A stretch of DNA of 64,000 nucleotides, taken from positions 1,291,474 to 1,355,473 of the forward strand of contig NC_088298.1 in assembly GCF_032854445.1 (NCBI RefSeq), in the 5' to 3' direction. Every line of letters begins with the position of its first letter. Position 1 is the stretch's first letter. Below are positions 35,821 to 48,100 of this stretch, piece after piece. The translations under genes and the position numbers were made by a program. Under the pieces are notes generated by a model that did no database searches, was not told the origin of the DNA, and saw only the letters and a list, made by a program, of their open reading frames with translations. The stretch is from Liolophura sinensis (taxonomy: Eukaryota; Mollusca; Polyplacophora; Chitonida; Chitonidae).

Positions 35821-36183
35821 TCATTGTAAAGCTTCAAACAATTTATCCGATAACGGCATGTTTTTAAGTTCGTACAGCTGTCGTCGCATTTCCTCCACAT
35901 CGGGACGGGAGGGTGGGATAGATGACTGCGGCCTTATGGGAGGCTCTTCACCAGGTTGGATTTCTTCCAAAGTCCCAGCGTTCCTTTCTGCTGACTTCGT
36001 CTCCTGGCGTGTCATCGGCGCACTGCAAGGCCTCGTCTGGCGATGACGATGCTGGTGATGTTGTTGTTGTTCCCTGCTCAATGTAGGTTTTTCCTGAGAA
36101 CTTGCTGCAGCTATCGTTTCTGGAGCCTGTGGGAGACCCCCTACAAGACTTATCTTTGACCGGTGGCGAATTTCTGTCAGAGT
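35821..36183 (-). CDS. FLACC1: FLACC1-like exon 15 (last, stop TGA)
   Basis: Residues 421-540 and stop. Polar tail with REQQQHHQHRHRQ, a Pro-rich part and a final helical-looking DVEEMRRQLYELKNMPLSDK. Acceptor TTTGTTCCAG. It is longer than the tail I recall for vertebrates. Confidence 0.9.
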   Translation of the reverse strand, partial: TLTEIRHRSKISLVGGLPQAPETIAAASSQEKPTLSREQQQHHQHRHRQTRPCSAPMTRQETKSAERNAGTLEEIQPGEEPPIRPQSSIPPSRPDVEEMRRQLYELKNMPLSDKLFEALQ

Positions 36184-39100
36184 CTGGAACAAAGAGATGC
36201 CAAGTTAATACCAGAATTTGGACTGGACACAACACAATGCTGAATTAAAGATTGGCTGTAACTTTGGGATGTATGAATCCACCATTTTTATTAAATGTAG
36301 TAAATATTATATGGGTTTATTGGGGTATGAACGCAAAAAATGTATACATCAGATAGCTCATTACTGCTTGAACACAAAGTAAATTTAATTATACATCTTA
36401 TGAAAAATAATTAAAGAACTAAATGAGTTTTAATCTTTCTTGAAGACTCACAGAAACTTCAATGAAATCATTTTGACTACCGGTACATTTATGATTCCAA
36501 TAAAGAAAATCTACATAGATCTGCAGACTTTAAAAAGCTTTTCAAAGTTGTGGCATGCAGTGAGTTGTGCTACAATTTCAAGCACTATATATATATATAT
36601 ATATATATTTGAATATATATTTAACAAAAGCATAGAAACAAATATTTTAACTTAAACATTCATGATACGGCGACACCAATTTTATTTTATGTTTCAGAGG
36701 CAAGCCGACAAAGAATCCCAAAATGGAATAAAAATAAAATTGAAAATCTGTTTTTATTTTTGTCCAATCTCAATGTTTTTTTTTTTTTTTTTGGACTTTC
36801 CTGTTTTTCAAGGTTTTCCCATAACATAAATATGTTTTTAGCACCAAAGATTGCTGGGACAGTCTATATTACCCACAAATAAGACAATTTTCAGTTTACC
36901 CTTCCATGACCTTGACGAAATGAATCTGACCCGTAAAACAATATAATTGGTGCGGCCTAATATCAAAAACAGAGAGACAAATCAAAAACTGTACTTGCAT
37001 TCTCCGTCAGTCAACATAAAACCAGCAAAATATTTAACAATGGCACAACCAAGAAATTATTAAATTACAATGTCTAAAAAACGAGATACATACATGTCAC
37101 GGGATCTATTAATTAAAATTTAAAAATAAGAAGCAGCTTTATTCATAACTGCAGGTGTAATCTAGGCAAACCCTAAGCATAATGATATGTAAATTCTAAA
37201 GCAACTGGGCATGCATAAATAAAAAAATAGAATACTACTGCAAGTATTATACTAGTGAGGAAAAAACACAAAAAACAAAATGGAAAACCAGAAAATATAC
37301 TATGACACTCAAAGAAGACATTTTTTCTCCACTCCATAAATTAATTATTTATATTAATCGCGAAAAGCCTAGAAATTACTATACATGTATGTCGAGGAAA
37401 AATTTAAGATATTTGGACTTATTAACAGCCAGCCTTCACAAAACTGTAAACATTTATCAGAACTGAACTATTGTCATAAATCAAACAATAAACTTGTTAT
37501 CTACCTCAAAGGACTTTAAAAATTAAACTGTAATAAAGGCAATGATAAAACTGATGACCAAAGCTTTGTGAAACTCTGGTTAGAGAGTATCTGAACTAGG
37601 GTACAATATGCAGGGTTAGTCAGTAATGCACGGAAACTTGAGGTAAATACCTGAACACTCGACCTGGTAGAGAAGGGGGAAACAACGACAACATTAGTGA
37701 CACGTGCATCATCGGCATCATATAGTGCCAAGTGAGAGCTCTTTAGTACAACACACGTCAGTAATCAATCACACACACACATGAACAAAGAGGTTTGAAC
37801 GAAAACTTCAGGGCAAAGGAATGCAAATCTCACAACTTAGAGACGCAGGTGTAAAAGTCTGAGACAGGAAAAGGTTTGCAATCTTGAGAATGTTTTGGCA
37901 CTGTCTGTAATCCAGAGAATCCGCCGTCATGACAATTTACTGGCAAAGGTCTGCCATCATGACAATTTACTGGCAAAGGTCCGCCATGATGACAATTTAC
38001 TGGCAAAGGTCTGCCATCATGACAATTTACTGGCAAAGGTCTGCCATCATGACAATTTACTGGCAAAGGTTTGCCTCACCAGGCTATGTAATCCAGGTTT
38101 GTAACTGAAACTTGAAATGCACCATCAAGTCCTTACTACTGGTCTGGAATCCTATGTGTAAATCCATGTACATGTGCCAGTAGCCGTGAAATCGGTTGGT
38201 CATGTTCCCAGGTCACCTTCCACATCAATGCTCTGAATCCTTACATTCATTAATCTGGAGAGTCAAAGCTGTTTACGACAAAAACAGCTTTCACCTCACT
38301 ATGCTGGAATAATGAAGGCCATAACATCACAAATAATACGGCTGTACCTGCCAGAATCAGACAGCATCCAAACTTCACCATCGAACGTGTCCGAATCACG
38401 TGACTGCATTGCTAAGACGGACATGGCCGCTCTTCACAAAATTAAGATCATCTTTTAGACAACAGTTTCTTACAGTTCCTTCTGTTCAATATTACAACAC
38501 AAATTAACGTTAATTAACATTAAGTAATCTGTCAGTGCCAGTAGATTGTCATGACGGCAGACCTTTGCCAGTAAACTGTCATGACGACAGAGCTCTGCCA
38601 GTAAACTGTCATGACGGCAGACCTGTGCCAGTGAATTGTCATGACGGCAGACCTTTGCCAGTAAACTGTCATGATGGCAGACCTTTGCCAGTAAATTGTC
38701 ATGTTGGCAGACCTTTGCCAGTGAATTGTCATGACAGCAGATCTTTGCCAGTAAATTGTTATGACGGCAGACCTTTGCCAGTAAATTGTCAAGACAGCAG
38801 ACCTTTGCCTGTAAATTTTCATGACGGCAGACCTTTGCCAGTAAATTATCATGACGGCAGGTCTTTGCCAGTAAACTGTCATGACGGCAGACCTTTGCCA
38901 GTAAATTGTCATGACGGCAGGTCTTTGCCAGTAAATTGTCACGACGGCAGGTCTTTGCCAATAAATTGTCATGACGGCAGACCTTTGCCAGTAAATTGTC
39001 ATGACGGCAGACCTTTGCCAGTAAATTGTCCTGACGGCAGACCTTTGCCAGTAAATTGTCATGACGGCAGACATTTGCCAGTAAATTAACGTTAATTAAA

Positions 39101-42100
39101 GTTGTCAATCACATATTTATGGTGTACATCTTCTTGGGTTTAATCCCAATGTTCATGACTATCTTTTTTCAGATGATGACAAGAGCGAACTACTCAAATT
39201 GAAATTGGCATTCAGCAAAGTTTTTGTCAGGTACATTCGTATTAATTGTGAAGTTATGATCATTGTTCTTCAAAAATAACTAGGAGATATGGAGTCACAA
39301 TCACTGTAGGATTAAACGGAACATGTTCTTTCTCGCATACACTTCTGACATATTGAGGACAGCACTTCCAGTGAATGGAATAGTACAAATCTGTTTTTCT
39401 GAAAGCTAAGCTGGGAGGAATGAAACAGATCTCAGATCTAGTATGCCATATATTACACTTTGTTTAGAATAAATTTGAAAGAAACACAATATTAAAGCCA
39501 CATGAAGTTACTGTAAATCTTAAATCTTTTCAACCACTAAAACACTTTTTTCAGTAGAAGTTATGCATACAATTATTATGAAAATGATGCCAAACATTAG
39601 TTGTTTGTGTCACTATGTGCAAATTAGTTCTCTATACCTCATAGTTATCTCAGAATGATTCAAAATGTTGGTTGCAGTGGAGGAAGAAAAGGTTGAAGAA
39701 TCTGGGTAGATGTAATTAGAAAACAGCTTGCATTGTGCACTTAAGTATGTTAAGACAGTAGAGTCCGAGTTCGGTATCAACCAGTGAAGACTCCATTACA
39801 ACTACCCACACAAAACACACCGCACGCGTACCAGGAGTTTCCAATTCTATCGGCCGTTTTACCTGCATCGTGTCTTTCGCTGTCTGAAGACCTTCTAACC
39901 TCTTCTGCTCTGTCAGAGCTTTCTCATCAAATAACTGGCCACACTTCTTCACATACAATCGTCTGATGTAACAAAATGTGAAAACATGTTTTATGACATT
40001 GAAATAATAGCAAAAATTATAACAACGTTGATTAAGAACGTTCCAGCACTTATTTTTCTTTGTGTTTCATTTTTTTGACATCTGTCTACAGAATCTGCAG
40101 GAAATTTGACTACAGCCCCAATGCATTTAAATAATGTGTTATAATAGTTCCAAGTAAACTAAAACTATTTTCAAAAGATTTTCTGATATATATAGTTCTC
40201 TCCAAATATGGTTTTATATCCTGATTTATATACAGACTGACTTCTCTTTAAAAGTGTACTTTAGAATATTTTATTCAATATATCCTTTGTCTATTTCATA
40301 TAAAGTGCCACAAAGGAAATAGGAGAGTCATAAGTAAATCAGCGACATTTTGAACGCAACAGTGTAACAAATTTTCCCACGTCTTGCATAGGGTCTCATG
40401 TACAAAGCAAGATCGTTCAGTATGCCATATTACTGGAAGGTTAAAGTGTGACAAACTTTCCCACATGTTGCATACGATCTCATGTACAAAGCAAGATCGT
40501 TCAGTATGCCATATTACTGGAAGGTTAAAGTGTGACAAACTTTCCCACATGTTGCATACGATCTCATGTACAAAGCAAGATCGTTCACTATGCCATATTA
40601 CTGGAAGGTTAAAGTGTGACAAACTTTCCCACATGTTGCATACGTTCTCATGCACAAAGCAAGATCGTTAAGTATGCCATATTACTGGAAGATTAAAGTG
40701 ATTTTTGAAGAACTTCGAGGCCATCTAAATGTCTCTAGGATTTGATTTGATTTATTTATTTGATTTGTATTTTACGTCATACAAAACCGGTAAGAGGAAA
40801 CCGGGGAGAACCCACTGAAGAATTTCCACTTATGGAAATGTCTCTAGGAACAGTGTCAACCTACTTTTTGGAATAGTGGACGGACAGTATAATCGCTAAA
40901 ATTTTCTTCTCAGGGCTGTGAGTGAACCATCAGTTTGTGTGCCTAAGAGAAGCATCTTGACAGCATTGCAACATTACGATTCGCAAGAATACATTTACTC
41001 TCTCACCTGTAAAATTGAACAGGGTGTTTTGCATAGGGTGCCTTAAGAAACCGACTTCCTCTGTCGTCATTGTTTGACAGTAGTGACTGACAGAGGGAGA
41101 ATTGACCAAAGCAATCCTGACAACAGTACATACAGGTTTTCTCTGTCATCATTTATCTACATACCTTAGCTCAGTGTTTCTGCTCATTAGGTCATGCATC
41201 ATCTGTTTATACTTATCATCCACTTGAGCCACCTTTTCATCAAACTGCTCCTCAAATGTCAGCAGACGCACTTTCTGTTCATGAGCGTAAAAACAAATAA
41301 CAAAATTATTCTCCATAATTGTTACTTCTATCTCATTCTTTCTGACAGTAGTCAGTTTTTGGGCAGATATTTTCCAGACCAAACCAGTTTACCGTGGGCA
41401 ACTATCTAAGGTACTTTTCCTCGTGTAAGTCTGACAATTTGAGCTCAATGTCTTTTTCCACTCTGGTGGAAGGGATTTAATATCCCAGGAACTTCATGTA
41501 ACACCACCTGGATGCATGGTCAGATGAGAGCTATCAACATATTTTTTAATCCTTACACTAATATGAAGCAGGACCTGTTACTAATACCCTACTTCCTCAT
41601 CCTTCTCGCCTATGAAAGGGCAACTTTCACATTTTCAAATTTCATTTTGGAGACAAAACTATACTGGTTGGATTGGCCAATTTCAGGGCCTCACAAAAAG
41701 TACAATTTTATCAGTCAAGACAGAAAAATGCCTTCAGAACATGCTTGAGCGAACATCTTGCAAACATGCAAAAAGGTTGAAGAATTACAGCACATCAAAA
41801 CTTGACTGCTACTGTTACAATGATTGCTAATGTTACAATGACTGATAATTGATTGCTACTGTTACAATGATTGCTAATTGACTGCTACTGTTACAATGAT
41901 TACTACTTGATTGCTGATATTACAATGCATCAGTTTCTATGGTAAAATTGTCCTGTCTATATTGTGACCTCATTATGATGAACTTGGAAAAGGAACCAAT
42001 GTTCTGTTAGAATAGCACATGTAATTTTAAATGTTTTGGGTTCAAATGTACTTATGACTTTTTCTAATTGCACACAAAAGAGCACATTCCTTGCTAGCCA

Positions 42101-45100
42101 GTACATTTTCTACGCTTTAGCTAAACTTTTTTTTGAAGATTATATTAAAGCTGCCAGTAAAAATAAAAACTGCTTCATTTCGTCATGACTCAGGCTATAT
42201 CCCAGATGCACTTGTGTTTAAACTACAAGCATTTTTATTCATCAAAATTTCAAATTTACTTCACAAATAGGCATATAGTGTCATCCAACGAAACAGTGAT
42301 ATTGGTACGCTACAAAGAGGTCATTTTCAGAGTATGATTTATCTGACACAATTATCCGCGTATGCAGTTAGTGCACAAACAGTTTTTACCTCCATTGTGT
42401 GATGCGTTCCAAAGCATTACAGGTCAGGAGATATCAAGTTTGGATGATTTGACATTTCACTCCCAGACCAGTGATTCCTGTATTTAAACATCTTCTGCCA
42501 AGGGTTGTTCATTCCCATATGTAACACCAGATCTTTGCTTTGGTCATGCAGTATTTTTTTACTTAATATGGAAAACGATTTCACTGTAAAACCTGCCATC
42601 AAATTTAAACTCTTCTGCATATTATAAAATGTGCTGTGGCATAACTTTTTCATTTATTTAATTGATTGGTATTTTAGACTGTACTCAAGAATATTTCATT
42701 AATGAAACGACAATCAGTATTAAGGTGGGAAAGAGCCTGGGGGAAACTCACGGCCATATGTAGGTTGCTGGTAGACTTGCATATGTATGACTGGAGAGGA
42801 AGCCAGCATGAGTTAGATTCGCAGCGATCGCATTGGTGAGGGGCTGCTGAGTCATTGTGCTGCACTAGCATGCTAACCTCTAAGCCATGAAGGCTCTGTA
42901 GCGTGACTGTCAGGAATATACGACTATATATGTATATATTTATATTTGTATGTTGCAGATTTACCGTGTCCATGAGTTCTGTGGAGGTTTGCTTCAGCTT
43001 CATGGCTGTCTCTCTGTACAGGGTTTGCAAAGACTCATGCTCTATCTTCAGCTCCTGAAACAGAAAGTGAAAGTCACAAGCACATTCTTATGATCAGTCT
43101 GTAACAAAACCTAGCAGACTGTTCAGACATACCCACATGCGCCCCTCTTTTTTTTTGTTGTTTACGCAAAGGGCTAACAAAAGTAATTATTCAGAAAAGG
43201 TTGGAAATGGACCTAAACAGCCACAGGTATATTTTGGCTTCTGTTACATCAGCAGGAACCACTGTATTTTGGGGTTAGAGAAGTAACTTGCACCTGATTG
43301 GTTAAAATTGATAACACTGTCGCACTTTTGATTTTTCAACATGTTCTTACTTTGATCTGCTGTATCTTCATTACGTGACATAGGAAACTTAGAAAAGTAC
43401 GCTTTTTACACGTCAAGGAGGATACATGTACGATATCCTATCAGCATATTCTGGCTGATTCTACAACGGATTATTACATCTACACGGACAGGTGTACGTT
43501 TCACATCCCTTAAGGTCTTAAGAATGGGACGCCAGCAGAAGTCCGAAGTTCGACGTATTACCTCACTTCAGTGACACTGAACATTCCACTGCAACGTCAA
43601 CAGCACAATGTCACAGTGGGTAGACAAAATATGTCGCAGGTGAAACTGTCGCACTCAACATGTTTCGCATCGTGCAACAAAAGCCTTGTGATGTGCAAGT
43701 CCTATGTAACACTAGTGCCACTTTTTGTGAAAGGGAAATCTGCTGGTATCCCATTATTATTCAAAAAAAATGATACAAGGAATATTCCAGCAAACAACAT
43801 AAAATTTTAGAACAAATATACAGTATTGGAGGACTTAATCTATCTCTGTCATTACTTTCTCCGTAAATTTATTTATTTATTTATTTGATTGGTGTTTTAT
43901 GCCATACTCAAGAATATTTTACTTTTACGACGGCGGCCAGCATTATGGTGGGTGGAAATCGGGCAGAGCCTGGGGGAAACCCACGACCATCTGCAGGTTG
44001 CTGGCAGACCTTCCCAGGTATGGCTGGAGAGGAAGCCAGCATGGGCTGGACTTGAACTCACAGCGACCGCATTGGTGAGAGACTCCTAGGTCATTACGCT
44101 GCGCTAGCGCGCTAACCAACTGAGCCACGGAGGCCCCTTTTTCCGTAAAGGTGTATTACAGAGATGTAATATGGTAAATGACACATTTCACTAATGTCTA
44201 TTACAGCTGAACATTTTGCCTGACCCTGACAGATTTAGGTTTCACAACCAAAACATTTTATGTCATTTACCATATACAAATTAATGTTAAGTACATGTAC
44301 GAATAAATAAAAATAAAAAGTTGCTCCAATTTGTGTGTTGTTTACCTCCAGCTCTGTCTGTACGTTTTTCAGTCTCTCCAGGTCTGCTGCAGCATTAGAA
44401 AACCTCTTCTGTAATGCCTGTGGTACAAGATAAAATATTATAACCCGGATTTATTTTGACTCTGCAAAACATCCATGTAAGTGGGTGTTTTATCTATATT
44501 ACAATGAATGTAGAAACGATGATTGAGGGGAAACCACGTACATGTAAAGCTTTTATATAAAATGTGCTACATGTATGTCAGGAAAACCAAAAATGCTACT
44601 GTGTGCATCATACACGGTCTGGATTAAATCACAACCACACAGTCTAACTAAACCACACAGAGCATATGGCACAAACCACACATGGCCTGGACCAAACCAC
44701 ATAAAGCCTAGGGCAAACCACACATAGCATGAGCCAAACAACATACAGCTTTCCACACACCACATATGGCCAAGACAAAATCACATACAGCCCAGCACAA
44801 ACCAGACTTGACCTTGGCTACACCACACAGAGCCTAACACAAAGCAGACGTGGCCTGGGCTACACCACAAATCATCCTGTTGTCTTCAAGATAACTAACT
44901 ACATGTATACAACCTGCAGACAAAGTAAAGCTCCAAGCATCTGGACTTACGTTCAGCTCCTTTTTGTATTCCTTCCGTACGCTTTCCACATGTTTTTGGT
45001 GATCTTTCTGCATTGTAATTCTTTCGTTATTTCTTTCGGTAATTAACTTGGTTTCTGAAAACGCAATCAAGGAATGGTACATTGTTCATTAACCTCATTC

Positions 45101-48100
45101 TACTATACATGTATCTTACTATAACGGGAAGTGGATCATTTACATTATGGAAATACAGAGGCTAAGGGTTTCACAGAGAAACACAGTAACAAAGGGTTTC
45201 ACAGAGAAACACAGTAACTAAGGGCTTCATGGCAAAATACAGTCACTAAGTGTTTTGTGGAGAAATACAGTAACTAAGTATTTTGTGGAGAAATGCAGTA
45301 ACTAAGGGTTTCATGGGGAAATACAGTAACTAAGGGTTTCATGGAGAAATAGAGAAACTAAGGGTTTCATGGGGAAACAGAGTAACTAAGAATTTCATTT
45401 GGAAATACAGTCACTAAGGGTTTCATGGAGAAATACAGTAACTAAGGATTTCATGCAGAAATAGAGTAACTAAGGGTTTCATGAGGAAATACAGTAAGTA
45501 AGGGTTTCATGGAAAAATACAGTAACTAAGAATTTCATGGCGAAATACAGTAACTAAGGGTTTCATGGAGAAATAGAGTAACTAAAGGTTTCATGGGGAA
45601 ATACAGTAAGTAAGAGTTTCATGGGAAAATAGAGTAACTAAGGGTTTCATGGAAAAATACATTAACTAAGGCTTTCATGGAGAAATACAGTAACTAGGGG
45701 TTTCAAGGGGAAATACAGTCACTAAGGGTTTCATGGGGAAATACAGTAACTAAGGGTTTCAAAGAGAAATACAGTAACTAAGGATTTCATGGAGAAATAC
45801 AGTAACTAAGGGTTTCATGGAGAAATACAGTAACTAGGCGTTTCAAGGGGAAATACAGTAACTAAGGGTTTCCTGAAGAAATAGAGTAACTAAGGGTTTC
45901 ATGGAGAAATACATTAACTAAGGGTTTCATGGAGAAATACAGTAACTAGGGGTTTCAAGGGGAAATACAGTAACTAAGGGTTTCATGGAGAAATAGAGTA
46001 ACTAAGGGTTTCATGTAGAAATACATTTACTAAGGGTTTCATGGAGACATACAGTAACTATGGGTTTCAAGGGGAAATACAGTAACTAAGGGTTTCATGG
46101 AGGAATACAGTAACTAAGGGTTTCCAATAAAATCAGGTTTACAGGCAGTGGTGTACAGTAATGAAGCGTTCTACGGAGCAATACAGAAGGTTTCATGCAG
46201 GAACAGAATAACCAAGGGCTCCATACAGAAAGGATTTCATGCAGAAATAGACTACCTAAATTATTTATTTTATTTATTTATTTATTTGATCGGTGTTTTA
46301 CACCATACTCAAGAATATTTCACCTATATGACGGCAACCAGCATTATGGTGGGAGGAAACTGGGCAGAGCCCAGGGAAAGCCACAACCATCCGCAGGTTA
46401 CTAGCAGATCTTTCCACGTCCAGCCAGAGAGGAAACCTGGATTTGAAGTCACAGTGATCGCACTACCTAAAGTATTATGCCGGGGTAAAATTAGATGATG
46501 AAGTACATACTGAGGTCATGTAGAGCTTCTTGTTTGATTTCCTCATGTTCTAATCTGAATTCCTCCTCCTTCCTCTTCCATCTCTGGTCCATTTCCTGGT
46601 TCAGTGTGCCTTTATACGAGTCAAAGGCACCTTGTAAAAATTCTGTCTCATTCTTCATTCGATCTATTTGGGAAGAAAAAGGCAGCGAAAACTGTGAAGC
46701 ATGCCAGACTTTATATAATACTGACTGCTTTGAAACTGAAATGTATTGTTCTTGGGGTTTTGGTGGCAATTCAAGGTCAATGCTACTTTCACACAGTCTT
46801 GCATAAAGTTTATTGGGGACAACTGGACATCCTTCAATGCTTCATATGTTTACATCTGAAAGTTTACCTTTAACTCACCAAAGGTTGGAGGTTTACTCTA
46901 GGCATTCTGATTTCATGACACCAATAAAAACTGATCGCCAAGTAAAGTATTTCTAGAGTATAGAAATTAACGTTTGAATACATAAATAAACTGAAACTGC
47001 AGAGTTATAAAAGTCTCATGTACCAAACAAGACTGAAGTCTAAGACCTGCAAAAAGGATGCCCTGTGGGGATGAGAAAGAGTTGACAGGCACTCTAGATC
47101 GCCAGACACTCCCTACAAGTATTTTACACCACTGAACACAAGCTTCATGTGTCTCACCAAATAAAAGCCAAACACCTTAATCACTCAGCCAGGACTGCTG
47201 TTAATGGTGTACTCAAGGATTTTCCAGTTATATGACTGAGCTCAGCTTTTTGGAACCTGACAAACATCCTAATATTAATAAAGTCAAAACCGGTATTAAA
47301 GATCTATTTTATTTATTTGATTGGTGTTTTATGGTGTACTCAAGAATATTTCACTTCTACAACGGTGGCCATCATTATGGTGGGAGGAAACCGGGCAGAG
47401 CCCACGGGAAACTCACCACCACCCGCAGGTTACTGGCAGATCTTCCCATGTACGTCCAGAGAGGAAGCCAGCATGAGTGACTTCAACTCAAAGTGGCCAC
47501 ACTAGTGGGAGGCTCCTGGTTCATTGTGCCGTGCTGGCATGCTAACCTCCCTGGCCACAGAGGCCAGCTGAATATTAAAGAGCTGGATTCGAGCCTACAC
47601 CCTGACTGGTGCAAAGAGTCACAGAGTTGTAGGAGGAGAACCTGTATACCTCCCATTTGATAGGCATCAAACATCTCCATATATTTACAGCAGAAAATCA
47701 AAACAACTACTGTTTATATTACATTCAATACATCCATAATTAACGGGAAGCCCATTACTTCTTTTTTATTTGAATATAGGAAATTATATCCCTATGACAA
47801 CCAGTTAAAAACTGAAATTCCAAACATGTAACTCACTGATTTGACCCTCAGCAGCCATTTTGTACTTCCCAAACTCCTTCACGTGCTGAGCATGCTGCTC
47901 TTGCAACTCTTTCTCATGTTCCTCTTCAAGCTTCCTGTATACAAACAGAAGAAAAAATGACACTATTTACCACTTGGTTCTTACTACTTGCGTACATACT
48001 ACTACAACTAACCAGTATAACACCACACCGTGTTTTTTAGCATTTTATTTACTGCTTTCCATGAAGGGTACTAAAAGTGACAAGTATTTGCATCAGTCAT

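Noticed and set aside
38470-39108. 212-codon frame with DNLLAKVCRH repeats
   Set aside because: The 30-bp unit is a multiple of 3 and lacks stops; frames on both strands are equally open, and the array is in an intron.
46495-46873. Plus-strand frames of 103 and 89 codons
   Set aside because: Shadows of exon 9, which is supported on the minus strand by phase and motif match.
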